Below, in pieces: positions 27,150 through 35,434 of a stretch of 64,000 nucleotides of DNA (the first letter of the stretch is position 1; the number at the start of each line of letters is the position of its first letter). A program made the position numbers and the translations under genes. The notes below the pieces were generated by a model. That model did not search any database and had not been told where the DNA came from. It was given only the letters and a program-made list of their open reading frames with translations. This DNA comes from Trinickia acidisoli (GTDB lineage: Bacteria > Pseudomonadota > Gammaproteobacteria > Burkholderiales > Burkholderiaceae): assembly GCF_017315725.1 (NCBI RefSeq), contig NZ_JAFLRG010000001.1:3906001-3970000 (forward strand). The letters run 5' to 3'.

Positions 27150-27488
27150 ATGGACTCCTTATCGATCGCTTCCGACTCGCCGGCGACGCGAGAGGACATA
27201 CGCGCCGCCCTGCAACGCGTCATCGATCCAGAGATCGGCATCAACATCGTCGATCTCGGTCTCGTGTACGACATCGAATCGAAAACCGAAGGCTGGCGTA
27301 TCGCGCTGACCATGACCTCGCCAGCCTGTCCGATGGGGCAGTCGATTCTCGACGATGTGCAGGCAGTCATCGACGCTTCGCTCGCCATCGGGACGAGCGT
27401 CGACATCGACCTCGTTTGGGAACCGCCGTGGGAGCCAGCCATGATGAGCGACGCGGCGCGCGATGCGCTCGGGTGGAGCGACGATTGA
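27150..27488 (+). CDS. DUF59 (MIP18-like) metal-sulfur cluster factor
   Basis: The 112 aa protein matches the DUF59 family: VIDPEIGINIVDLGLVYDI at the start of the fold and the conserved Cys in TSPACPMGQ. Such proteins (SufT, PaaD and relatives) help mature iron-sulfur proteins. The ATG at 27150 follows CGGAGAATTGCT. It is the second gene of the norB group, and its end overlaps the next gene start. In an NO-detoxification setting a repair role for damaged Fe-S clusters is reasonable, but this is inference. Confidence 0.88.
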   Translation: MDSLSIASDSPATREDIRAALQRVIDPEIGINIVDLGLVYDIESKTEGWRIALTMTSPACPMGQSILDDVQAVIDASLAIGTSVDIDLVWEPPWEPAMMSDAARDALGWSDD

Positions 27489-28654
27489 ATCGCGTCTCGC
27501 GCATTGCGTCGTTTTCGCGTAGCGAAGGCGAAAGCCCGCCTTCGCTACGCTCGCGTGATCCGCTTCGCTCAGCAGCGCGGCTAGCACTCGCGGGCTGTAT
27601 CGTCGCCGCATTCGCGTGCGGCGTGCTCGCAGGTCTCGCTCGTTTCGGCGTATCCGTTCCTCGCCACGCGCTGTCGATGGCGGCTTGGCATGGCGTGCTC
27701 GTGCTGCCGGTCTTTTTCGGAGCAGTCGTGAGCTTGGAGCGTGCCGTCGCGCTCGGCGGCGGGCGTCATCTCTGCGCGCCCGTGGCAGCCGCACTAGCGT
27801 GCGCCGTCTTATTGGTGGGAGCACCGCCCATTGCAGCGCAAGTGCTGCTGGTGGGCGCGGCGACGCTCGCACTGGCCAGCATACTCGGCCTGCTGCGCCG
27901 GCACGCTGCCCTACATCTTTCCGTGCTTGCACTAGGCGTGTTGGGATGGTGGTTCGGCAACGTGTCGTGGCTCGTCACCGGCTCAGCGCTCGCGGCCGTC
28001 CCGAGCTGGGTCGCCTTTCTCGTGTTGACGATCGCGGCGGAACGGCTCGAACTCACGAGAATGCGTCCCACGCCTCGCCATGCACGAGTGTGCTTCGTAG
28101 CCGTCATCGTCCTCATGCTCGCAGCCGTCTTCGGCGTGCAGCGCGCGCCCGATCTCGCGATGCGCATCTTCTCGGCATGTCTTGTTGCACTGGCCGCGTG
28201 GCTCGCACGATACGACATCGCGCGTTCGACCGTGCGCCAGCGTGGGCTCGCGCGTTTCATCGCCGTATGTCTGCTTTCCGGTTACGGATGGCTCGCCATC
28301 AGCGGAGCACTTGGGCTCTTCGGCGCGTGGCAAGCCCCGCACCCCTGGCATGACGCGGCACTCCACGCGCTGACACTCGGCTTCGTCATGTCGATGGCGC
28401 TCGGTCATGCGCCGATCGTTTTGCCCGCGGTCGCACGGGTGCGCGTGCGTTATCACCCGGTCTTCTATCTGCCGCTCCTGGCCTTGCATGCCGCGCTCGC
28501 GGTGCGAGTGAGCGGCTCGCTCGCTCAAGCCTTCTCCCTGCGTCGTGGCGGCGCGATCGGCAATGCTGCTGCGCTCGCACTGTTCGCCTTCGTCATGGCA
28601 AGCGCGGCATGGTCCGCACGCGGCGAGTCTCGCGACAATTCGACCAGGAGGTGA
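27485..28654 (+). CDS. Polytopic membrane protein of the nitric-oxide gene group (possibly NnrS-related)
   Basis: About 389 aa with ten to twelve hydrophobic segments. I place the start at the TTG at 27485: it overlaps the previous stop (TTGA) and follows GGTGGAG at good distance, and no ATG occurs before the first membrane segment. Conserved-looking His-rich helices include HDAALHALTLGFVMSMALGH and YHPVFYLPLLALH. This pattern recalls NnrS-type haem/copper membrane proteins, but the usual GFRPFF opening is absent, so I do not assign a name. Position between DUF59 and DUF2249 behind norB argues for a role in NO tolerance. Confidence 0.75.
   Translation: MNRVSRIASFSRSEGESPPSLRSRDPLRSAARLALAGCIVAAFACGVLAGLARFGVSVPRHALSMAAWHGVLVLPVFFGAVVSLERAVALGGGRHLCAPVAAALACAVLLVGAPPIAAQVLLVGAATLALASILGLLRRHAALHLSVLALGVLGWWFGNVSWLVTGSALAAVPSWVAFLVLTIAAERLELTRMRPTPRHARVCFVAVIVLMLAAVFGVQRAPDLAMRIFSACLVALAAWLARYDIARSTVRQRGLARFIAVCLLSGYGWLAISGALGLFGAWQAPHPWHDAALHALTLGFVMSMALGHAPIVLPAVARVRVRYHPVFYLPLLALHAALAVRVSGSLAQAFSLRRGGAIGNAAALALFAFVMASAAWSARGESRDNSTRR
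27517..27550. repeat. Perfect inverted repeat inside the 5' coding end
   Basis: GCGTAGCGAAGGCG (27517-27530) and its exact complement (27537-27550) flank a 6-base spacer. The stem begins 30 bases after the proposed TTG start of the membrane protein and would form a very stable mRNA hairpin within codons 11-22. It may damp translation, or it may be a small repetitive element inserted in frame. Confidence 0.75.
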
Positions 28655-28768
28655 CGTCGATTATTAGTAGTCCGAACCAATCTCGAACCACCACCGAATC
28701 GATTTTCCGATAACCGGCGGGTCGACCCAGATCGACACCGCACTGCCCTTCCACGAAAGGAGTCCGAC

Positions 28769-29101
28769 ATGACCCTCAACAACCCCGACACGACTTACCT
28801 CCTCGACGCTCGCGGCATTGCCAAGCGCTTTCGTCATGCGGCCATCTTCGCCGCACTCGAGACGCTCGACCATGGCGAAACCATGCGCTTCGTGAACGAC
28901 CACGATCCGCTTCCGCTGTTGAATCAAATCCAGCAACGCTATGGTGATCAAGTTCGAATTCGGTATGTCGAGCGCAATCCCGAACGCGTGGTCATCGACT
29001 TCGGCATTTGGCTCACCACCGATCACGGAGCGAGCACCGCGCACGCCGCGACTGAAAGCTGCGGCGGAGGCGGAAACGGCGGGTGCGGCTGCAGCGGCTG
29101 A
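28769..29101 (+). CDS. DUF2249-domain protein with cysteine-rich tail
   Basis: The 110 aa protein has the DUF2249 fold, related to SirA/TusA (LDARGIAKRFRHAAIFAALE, FVNDHDPLPLLNQI). It ends in a Gly/Cys tail (CGGGGNGGCGCSG) that could bind metal. The ATG follows AAGGAG. DUF2249 genes are common near denitrification and cytochrome oxidase genes, but their biochemical role is not established. It closes the norB group; a gap of about 110 bases precedes it. A second, shorter DUF2249 gene lies at 37913. Confidence 0.9.
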   Translation: MTLNNPDTTYLLDARGIAKRFRHAAIFAALETLDHGETMRFVNDHDPLPLLNQIQQRYGDQVRIRYVERNPERVVIDFGIWLTTDHGASTAHAATESCGGGGNGGCGCSG

Positions 29102-29366
29102 ATCGCGACAAGCGACGAGAATCGGCCCGGCGGCCGCCGAACCTTAAGGTATCCGTCTTTTGCGGTTGATACTGGCATTCTCTGCTGCATCGCCAAAGTC
29201 GGGCGCGCCAACTGTCCGCCTCACGGCGGACGCATTTCGACCCGGAGCGGACAATTGGCGCTTCCGTTAACGGACAATCGCAGGCTTAGCTGGCCGCCTG
29301 GCCGAGCAGATGCGACCGTCACGTTCATAAGTCGCTTTCCGGAATCGACGGAAGTGGTGTACGTGC

Positions 29367-29924
29367 TCAATGACTCTGCTTAGCCGTTGTCGATGTGTCG
29401 GTTGTCTGCAACCCATGTCGTCGGAGGACAATGGAGACCACCATCCACATCTGACTATTCACCTGTTGCGATAGCTTTGCCATATACGCCGTAGTGCTAC
29501 TGTCGCGCATCGCAATGCCCCATCTTTGCATGACAGGATCTTGCATTATCGTTATTAGATGCCTGAGTTCATCATCCGAGAATTTCGCGCTTTCAACGAA
29601 GTGTCTTGTTAGAAGAGCTTGCTCGCCGTACCTGGGCTTTATTTTGTTTGAAATAATGTCATTGACATCAGCACGGATAGATCCCCATGTGTCTTCCGGA
29701 ATCCCTGGATTGAACTTCCTTGATGCATCAATCTGATATCCAGCTGTTGTCTTTTCCATGGCGGCTGGATCTCCATGCTCGGTCAACGCAACAACTCTAT
29801 CGATCAAAGCGTCGGTAGCTGTGTTGGTCTGTGCGGAGGCGTTTACGGGCCCGTAGAGAAAAGCGAGGAGTAGCGAAGCCACAATTACCCCTGCTCGTCG
29901 AGAAATAGTAAATTTTTGTATCAT
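29367..29924 (-). CDS. Secreted protein of unknown function (possibly DUF2059-like)
   Basis: The 185 aa product has an N-terminal signal peptide (basic MIQKFTISRR, hydrophobic VIVASLLLAFLYG, then an Ala-rich cleavage region near NASAQ). The remainder is helical and resembles small periplasmic DUF2059-type proteins, but the match is weak. The ATG at 29924 is favoured over a TTG at 29942 since it begins directly at the signal peptide. Base composition and codon choice are AT-richer than the surroundings (AAA, AAT and ATA codons are frequent), pointing to acquisition by transfer. It does not join the neighbouring respiratory operons. Confidence 0.6.
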   Translation of the reverse strand: MIQKFTISRRAGVIVASLLLAFLYGPVNASAQTNTATDALIDRVVALTEHGDPAAMEKTTAGYQIDASRKFNPGIPEDTWGSIRADVNDIISNKIKPRYGEQALLTRHFVESAKFSDDELRHLITIMQDPVMQRWGIAMRDSSTTAYMAKLSQQVNSQMWMVVSIVLRRHGLQTTDTSTTAKQSH

Positions 29925-30029
29925 ATGCTTCAAAATCGCCAACTAGTCAATTGTTGCCGCCGCGCCGATTGTCGACTATCGAGACGACTGACTCGGCGGG
30001 CGTGCCACTCATTTGAGGGCTGCCTATTG

Positions 30030-30305
30030 TCAACACTTGGCTGCGACCATAGCCCCGGTCTTGGTGTCTACGTATTGTTCCAGCCACTGTCGCGCGTCGC
30101 CGAGATAGGTGTATTCGAGGTCCGGGTAATCAGCCGCGTATTTCCGTCCCAGCGGCTCCTTCAGCCATACATTCACGTTTGGCATTGGCCAACCACTGCT
30201 GATTTCGACCATAGCGTTACCGATGCAAAGCTCGGAGTCGAGTATCTCGCGAAGAGGGCCGCTGAGACGAGGCAAGATAACCGAAAGATCGTAGTTGTGG
30301 ATCAT
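30030..30305 (-). CDS. Small hypothetical protein, 91 aa
   Basis: I do not recognise this protein. It has no membrane segment or signal, is rich in Tyr, Trp and Pro (SSGWPMPNVNVWLKEP, DLEYTYLGDARQWLEQY) and looks folded. Immediately upstream on the same strand a short open segment reading ...VDNVPWFYAQASGRP ends in a TGA that overlaps the ATG (ATGA), as if the end of a former upstream gene survived. This suggests it was the second gene of an operon whose first gene has been lost, perhaps a toxin-immunity pair, although nothing proves that. Confidence 0.55.
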   Translation of the reverse strand: MIHNYDLSVILPRLSGPLREILDSELCIGNAMVEISSGWPMPNVNVWLKEPLGRKYAADYPDLEYTYLGDARQWLEQYVDTKTGAMVAAKC

Positions 30306-30585
30306 GGGCGTCCGGAGGCTTGGGCATAGAACCAGGGCACATTGTCGACGATCTATGTTGCTTCGTCGACCGTCCCTTTATGGCCGTTCGGCGACACCTC
30401 TTGTGCCACTTGCACCCCATCACTTTCGCTACGCCGCACAACGACAAATCAACTGCCGAATACGAATCCCCAAACTTAATCCACATCAAGCAGACGCAAT
30501 ATCGTCGGCCGGCGACGTTGACCACACTATATGTGGTGCATAGGATGGCAAATATCGCAACATCTTGTGCCAACCGAGAAACCGC

Positions 30586-32367
30586 ATGGAACGCCGACCG
30601 ACGCCCGCCCCTCTACGCCATGCCGGCCGTCCCGCGCCGGCTTCTGCTCATACCGCCCCCCACGTCGAAGTCGCCTCGGCCATCGACGAATACCTCGACC
30701 GCCGCGATTGGCGCGTCAACGCAAATGCGAACCAGGGCTATTCGCTCGGCGGGTTGATCCTCAACATCTCGGGCAAGCTCGTCGCCAACTACTGGCTAAG
30801 CCATGTCTATCCGCCCGCGATCGGCGAAGCGCACCGTAACGCCGACCTGCACATCCACGACCTCGACATGCTCTCGGGCTACTGCGCCGGATGGTCGCTG
30901 CGCACGTTGCTGACCGAAGGGCTCAACGGCGTACCCGGCAAAGTCGAAGCAAGCCCGCCCAAGCACATGTCGAGTGCGGTCGGACAGATCGTCAATTTCC
31001 TCGGGACGCTGCAAAACGAGTGGGCCGGCGCGCAGGCATTCAGCTCGTTCGATACCTACATGGCGCCGTTCGTGCGCAAGGACCAGTTGCGCTACGACGA
31101 AGTGCGCCAGTACGTTCAGGAATTGATCTACAACCTGAACGTGCCTTCGCGTTGGGGCACGCAAACGCCATTCACGAATTTGACGTTCGATTGGGTCTGC
31201 CCCGAGGATCTGCGCGAGCAGGTGCCGATGATCGGCGGCCAAGAGATGGACTTCCGCTATGGCGACCTGCAAGCCGAGATGGACATGATCAATCAGGCCT
31301 ATATCGAAGTGATGCAGGCCGGCGATGCGAAAGGCCGCGTCTTTACGTTCCCGATTCCAACCTACAACATCACGGCCGATTTCGATTGGGATAGCCCCAA
31401 TGCAACACGTCTGTTCGAAATGACGGCCCGCTACGGTTTGCCCTACTTTCAGAACTTCATCAACTCCGAGCTCAAGCCGAACATGATTCGCTCGATGTGC
31501 TGTCGGCTGCAGCTCGATCTGCGCGAGTTGCTCAAGCGCGGCAATGGGCTGTTCGGCTCGGCCGAGCAGACGGGCTCGATCGGCGTCGTCACGTTGAACT
31601 GCGCGCGCTTGGGCTATCTGCATGCGGGCGACGAAGCGGCGCTGATGGCGCGTGTCGACGCGCTACTCGAACTCGGTAAGGACAGCCTGGAAATCAAGCG
31701 TCGCGTCATCCAGAAGCACATCGACAATGGCTTGTTCCCTTACACGAAGCGCTATCTCGGTACGTTGCGCAATCACTTCTCGACGCTCGGCGTAAACGGC
31801 ATCAACGAGATGATTCGCAACTTCACGCGCGACGAGCACGATATGACGACGCAATGGGGTCATGCGTTGGCGATTCGTCTGCTCGATCGCGTGCGCGCGA
31901 AGATGCTCGCGTTTCAGGAGGAGACGGGGCATATGTACAACCTCGAAGCCACGCCGGCCGAAGGCACGACCTATCGCTTCGCGAAGGAAGACTGCAAGCG
32001 CTATCCCGACATCCTGCAAGCCGGCACACCCGAGATGCCGTATTACACGAACTCGTCGCAGTTGCCGGTCGGCTTCACCGAAGACCCGTTCGAAGCCCTC
32101 GAGCATCAGGACGATCTGCAGCGCAAGTACACGGGCGGCACTGTCCTGCACCTCTATATGACGGAGCCGATCTCGTCGGCCGAGGCTTGCCGCGAACTGC
32201 TCAAGCGAACGTTGAGCCGCTTCTCGCTGCCATACGTCACCGTCACGCCGACGTTTTCGATTTGCCCCAAGCACGGGTATCTGCCCGGGAGGCACGAGTT
32301 TTGTCCCAAATGCGACGAGGCGCTGCTTCGACGCAAACTTGATCAACCTGAAACTTTGGAGTCCTAA
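30586..32367 (+). CDS. nrdD: Anaerobic ribonucleoside-triphosphate reductase, catalytic barrel
   Basis: This 593 aa class III reductase makes deoxynucleotides without oxygen. It lacks the N-terminal ATP-cone of the E. coli enzyme and starts near the barrel (GYSLGGLILNISGKLVANYW). Catalytic Cys100 lies in MLSGYCAGW, and a second barrel Cys lies in VVTLNCARLGYL. The zinc site CPKHGYLPGRHEFCPKC is near the C-terminus. The glycyl-radical segment that should follow is missing: the protein stops 14 residues after the zinc site and the segment is a separate gene two bases downstream. The ATG at 30586 was chosen over an upstream TTG. An FNR-type signal was not clear upstream. Confidence 0.95.
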   Translation: MERRPTPAPLRHAGRPAPASAHTAPHVEVASAIDEYLDRRDWRVNANANQGYSLGGLILNISGKLVANYWLSHVYPPAIGEAHRNADLHIHDLDMLSGYCAGWSLRTLLTEGLNGVPGKVEASPPKHMSSAVGQIVNFLGTLQNEWAGAQAFSSFDTYMAPFVRKDQLRYDEVRQYVQELIYNLNVPSRWGTQTPFTNLTFDWVCPEDLREQVPMIGGQEMDFRYGDLQAEMDMINQAYIEVMQAGDAKGRVFTFPIPTYNITADFDWDSPNATRLFEMTARYGLPYFQNFINSELKPNMIRSMCCRLQLDLRELLKRGNGLFGSAEQTGSIGVVTLNCARLGYLHAGDEAALMARVDALLELGKDSLEIKRRVIQKHIDNGLFPYTKRYLGTLRNHFSTLGVNGINEMIRNFTRDEHDMTTQWGHALAIRLLDRVRAKMLAFQEETGHMYNLEATPAEGTTYRFAKEDCKRYPDILQAGTPEMPYYTNSSQLPVGFTEDPFEALEHQDDLQRKYTGGTVLHLYMTEPISSAEACRELLKRTLSRFSLPYVTVTPTFSICPKHGYLPGRHEFCPKCDEALLRRKLDQPETLES

Positions 32368-32369
32368 CG

Positions 32370-32552
32370 ATGAACGAGATGATCCCTACTGCCGATACCG
32401 CATTGGAGTTGCGCGCCGAGGAGCGGCAGCCGTGCGAGATCTGGACGCGCGTGATGGGCTATCACCGGCCGGTTTCTTCGTTCAACACGGGCAAGAAGGG
32501 CGAGTTCTACGAGCGCACGTACTTTACGGAAGAGGCGTCGCTTGCTGGTTGA
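32370..32552 (+). CDS. Separate glycyl-radical subunit of class III reductase
   Basis: This 60 aa protein contains RVMGYHRPVSSFNTGKK followed by EFYERTYF. That is the C-terminal glycyl-radical loop of NrdD enzymes, with Gly30 as the expected radical carrier. The gene has its own ATG, a GGAG about eight bases upstream, and starts two bases after the nrdD stop in a different frame, so simple stop read-through cannot join the two. The last 11 bases overlap nrdG, making a coupled trio. It presumably docks into the NrdD barrel as the detached radical domain, comparable in principle to the spare domain GrcA/YfiD for pyruvate formate-lyase. Confidence 0.88.
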   Translation: MNEMIPTADTALELRAEERQPCEIWTRVMGYHRPVSSFNTGKKGEFYERTYFTEEASLAG

Positions 32553-33288
32553 CGCGGCGATCGCGCAAGCGCTGGACGGCGCCACCTCACCGAGACAGCT
32601 CAAGGTCGGCGGGGTGACGCCGTTTTCGGCTACGGATTATCCCGGCATGCTTGCGGCTGTCGTGTTCGTGCAAGGTTGTCCGTGGCGGTGCGGCTATTGC
32701 CACAACACGCATTTGCAACCACGCACGCGAGTGGGTCGCGTACGTTGGCCCGACGTCATGCATTTTTTGGGGCGTCGCGTCGGGCTCATCGATGGGGTCG
32801 TTTTCAGTGGCGGCGAGCCGACTTCGGATCCGGCGCTCGCGCATGCGATTGGCGATGTGCGTGCGCTCGGTTTCAAGATTGGACTGCACAGTGCGGGCAT
32901 GCACGTGCGCCGATTCGAGCGTGTGTTGCCGCTGCTCGATTGGGTGGGATTCGATGTCAAAGCGTCGTTCGAGAATTACGAGCGCGTGACGCGCGTGCGC
33001 AATAGCGGTGAACCGGCTCGGCGCAGCCTTGAAACGCTGCTGGCGAGCGGCGTCGATTACGAGTGTCGGACGACGGCGCATCCGAGCTTGCTGTCGGAAA
33101 TCGAGCTGTTACAGCTCGCCCGCATGCTTTCGCGGATGGGGGTCGAGAAGTACGTGCTGCAAATTTTTCGGAAGCAGGGGTCGGGCGATGAGGCGTTGAA
33201 TGCCGTGGAGACCATAGGGTATCCGAGCGAGCGGACACTCGGTCGGATGCGGGATCTGTTTTCGGCTTTCGAGGTGCGGCGGCGGTGA
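32542..33288 (+). CDS. nrdG: Radical-SAM activase of anaerobic ribonucleotide reductase
   Basis: The 248 aa radical-SAM protein has the cluster motif CPWRCGYC (Cys46, Cys50, Cys53 from the TTG start) and the SAM-binding GGEPT segment. It generates the glycyl radical on the reductase. The TTG at 32542 is placed six bases after GAGG and overlaps the small radical-subunit gene by 11 bases, supporting coupled synthesis. The N-terminal part (KVGGVTPFSATDYPG) is standard for NrdG-type activases of this shorter NrdD group. Confidence 0.93.
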   Translation: MLVDAAIAQALDGATSPRQLKVGGVTPFSATDYPGMLAAVVFVQGCPWRCGYCHNTHLQPRTRVGRVRWPDVMHFLGRRVGLIDGVVFSGGEPTSDPALAHAIGDVRALGFKIGLHSAGMHVRRFERVLPLLDWVGFDVKASFENYERVTRVRNSGEPARRSLETLLASGVDYECRTTAHPSLLSEIELLQLARMLSRMGVEKYVLQIFRKQGSGDEALNAVETIGYPSERTLGRMRDLFSAFEVRRR

Positions 33289-33303
33289 GTCGTTTTTGTC
33301 GAT

Positions 33304-33468
33304 GTGCACCCGCGGGAAAACAGAAAGGGCGTCAGCAAATTGGAAGCCCTCGTATCGGAGGAAGCCGGGGGTCCGCTTTCCAAACAGGTAGCTGCCGACA
33401 CTGATCCCGACTTATCGCCGCCAATAGTCTGTCGGTCTCAAAACGAGGTCGATGCCGCAATAAGATGA
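33304..33468 (+). CDS. Doubtful small open frame, 54 aa
   Basis: A GTG-started frame between nrdG and the DGC gene encodes a hydrophilic 54 aa sequence (ENRKGVSKLEALVSEEAGG...). Codon use is plausible, but there is no clear ribosome site and I recognise no family. It may be a gene remnant. The rest of this 260-base gap shows nothing further. Confidence 0.18.
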   Translation: MHPRENRKGVSKLEALVSEEAGGPLSKQVAADTDPDLSPPIVCRSQNEVDAAIR

Positions 33469-33548
33469 TCACCTGGCGGAAATCACGCACCTACTGTTCG
33501 GCGAGCGACTAAGCATATTCCCATCGCTTCGCAGATACATCACGTCGC

Positions 33549-33941
33549 TCACAACGAGATGCGCTCCCGCTCATTGAGACGTTCCACCACCTCCTGAACC
33601 TCCCTCACCACCCGCTCGGCCTGTTCCAAATCGAAGTCCGCATGAAAGCGCTTCCTCACCCCATGCTCCGCCAACTGAACGTATTCGTCGGCAACGATCT
33701 CATGCCGCGCGAGCGAATGCTTCACGCAGGCGAGCGGGCATCCGTCGATCGCGATGATCGGCCGCCCCGAGTGCGCGAGCTTCAATAGAGCCGGCACATC
33801 ACCACCAACGCCAGCGATGCACGACATCTCGGCTGCGCCGCGCCGGTCGAGCTGCACCGCCACGTGGTTAGCCATCTGCGCCGCGCTCGAACACCCCGAA
33901 CACGAATAGACGAGCGGCAACACACGACGTTCGTTGTTCAT
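33549..33941 (-). CDS. DGC-domain putative zinc/metal-binding protein
   Basis: The 130 aa protein carries the motif that names the family, IAIDGCPLACVKH, and two further Cys near the start (YSCSGCSSAAQ), so four cysteines could hold a metal or cluster. The ATG at 33941 has an excellent AAGGAGGT six bases upstream. Family members are often near anaerobic or metal-related genes; function is unknown. It lies 72 bases beyond the ubiT stop on the same strand and may be co-transcribed with the ubiquinone genes. Confidence 0.85.
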   Translation of the reverse strand: MNNERRVLPLVYSCSGCSSAAQMANHVAVQLDRRGAAEMSCIAGVGGDVPALLKLAHSGRPIIAIDGCPLACVKHSLARHEIVADEYVQLAEHGVRKRFHADFDLEQAERVVREVQEVVERLNERERISL

Positions 33942-34013
33942 CAACGTACCTCCTTCCTCTTTATCCGAACAAACGGCCCAGCCCGCACGCTTGCAAACAA
34001 GCCCACGAATCCC

Positions 34014-34481
34014 CTAATGCGGCGACCGATGCTTACGTCGAAACGCAGGCACAGGTCCAAAGCGATCAACGAAAAGCGTCGACAGATCGATCGCATCGAG
34101 CGAATTCTTCACGAGTAGCCCAAGTTCCGTATCGCCTTCCATCGTCAAACGTCGGCTGAAAAACAGCGTGTCCGGGTCTTGCGTGCGGCGCGCGAGCTGC
34201 ACGAAGTCGTAGGCGCTCGCGCCGATCGTCAGCGCAACGTCCCCTTCATGCCGAGCGGCACGAAAAGCCCCATCGCGATAGATGAAATCGAACGCGATGC
34301 CGGCATCGCGCACGTCGATACGCAGCGTGCAGCCTTCTAGTTGCGTCAACGTATCGGCAGGCAGATGCGGCATGACGACGACGTTCAATCCACTCACAAA
34401 CAAAATCGAGCCCGGATACGCGGGCAACTTGGAGAGCACGCCTCGAATCACCGATGGCACACGATAGTCAGCTTGACTCAT
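34014..34481 (-). CDS. ubiT: UbiT accessory factor for oxygen-independent ubiquinone synthesis
   Basis: The 155 aa protein is an SCP2-domain lipid carrier (LRIDVRDAGIAFDFIYRDGAF, DTLFFSRRLTMEGDTELGLLVKN). UbiT binds ubiquinone intermediates and works with UbiU and UbiV when oxygen is absent. The ATG at 34481 overlaps the ubiV stop as ATGA. A longer frame to 34589 reads through ubiV and is rejected. The order ubiU-ubiV-ubiT supports the assignment. Confidence 0.92.
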   Translation of the reverse strand: MSQADYRVPSVIRGVLSKLPAYPGSILFVSGLNVVVMPHLPADTLTQLEGCTLRIDVRDAGIAFDFIYRDGAFRAARHEGDVALTIGASAYDFVQLARRTQDPDTLFFSRRLTMEGDTELGLLVKNSLDAIDLSTLFVDRFGPVPAFRRKHRSPH

Positions 34482-35395
34482 TCGGTACTCCTTAACGTTC
34501 GCGCCATGTCCGCCCCCTGCTGCGCCAAGCCCGGCATACCGTACCAATAGCCGTCGCAGCGCGACTCCGGCATCAAGTGGCCCATACATTCCAGCGCTTG
34601 CGCACCCGTCGCTCGATCGTCGATCACCTCCCGAAAGCGTTCGACGATCTCGCTCATGCCTTGCGATTGCGGGCTCAGGCGCAGTACGTCGACGCCGAGA
34701 TGCTTCAACGTGTCGATCGAATCGACGAGGTTATAGACGCGCGCCGATTGAATCGAAATGCCGTTGAGCACGAGAAACGGCTTCCCCTCGCGCGTGCGCA
34801 GCGTGAGTCCGTCCGGATGATCGAGGCATACGTATTGGCAGTGCTCACGCGGCAGATTTCGATTACGCGCCGTGAAGCAGCGCGCCGAAAACGCAAGCGG
34901 CAAACGGCCATAGGCAAAGACTTCGGTCTCCAAACCAGCGGGCCGCTCAGCTTGCATGCGCGCCAGCGCATCGGCACTCATTTCGAGCGGCATGACCCAC
35001 CGCCTCGCGCCGAGCCCCGCCAAGACGTTCAACGTCGGCTCGTTGTAGACATTGAGCCAAGGGCCGGCAACGAATGCGCCGCCTTCCATGCAATGAACAG
35101 CCCCCATGTCGTTCGCCTCGACGAGATAGCGTCCGTTGCTCGCGACCGCCTTCATCGTCGTCACGTCCTTACCGGATTCGAGCAGGATCTGGGTCGACAG
35201 CACCACCTCCTTGCCGGCTTGCGCGAGCATGTCCGCGATTTCGATCCAGTCAGCCGGCCGCAACTCGTGTCGGCGTGCGCACACGGTCTCGCCGAGATAG
35301 ACGACGTCGATGCTCGTCGCGCTCATCGCTTCGTAGAACTGCAGCGTCGCAATACGCGACCAGTAGTAATGAATCGGACCTAATGCAATTTTCAC
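34478..35395 (-). CDS. ubiV: UbiV, iron-sulfur protein of anaerobic ubiquinone hydroxylation
   Basis: The 305 aa protein of the U32 peptidase-like family has Cys39, Cys173, Cys186 and Cys190. Their order and spacing (13 and 4 for the last three) match the four cluster ligands known for UbiV. UbiU and UbiV form a complex that hydroxylates the quinone ring without oxygen. It lies 39 bases after ubiU and overlaps ubiT by four bases. Confidence 0.94.
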   Translation of the reverse strand: MKIALGPIHYYWSRIATLQFYEAMSATSIDVVYLGETVCARRHELRPADWIEIADMLAQAGKEVVLSTQILLESGKDVTTMKAVASNGRYLVEANDMGAVHCMEGGAFVAGPWLNVYNEPTLNVLAGLGARRWVMPLEMSADALARMQAERPAGLETEVFAYGRLPLAFSARCFTARNRNLPREHCQYVCLDHPDGLTLRTREGKPFLVLNGISIQSARVYNLVDSIDTLKHLGVDVLRLSPQSQGMSEIVERFREVIDDRATGAQALECMGHLMPESRCDGYWYGMPGLAQQGADMARTLRSTE

Positions 35396-35434
35396 TGAGG
35401 GGCTCCGACGGGCGGCCGCAGCAGCCGCGCCATG

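Noticed and set aside
29207..29290. Repeated GCGGACA/TGTCCGC words after the DUF2249 gene considered as an insertion-sequence end
   Set aside because: The words are short, irregularly spaced and not paired with a transposase or target duplication.
32300..32560. A sequencing frameshift joining nrdD and the small radical gene
   Set aside because: The small gene has its own ATG, ribosome site and a nonhomologous N-terminus, and nrdD has a natural tail after its zinc site; a single-base error would not explain these.
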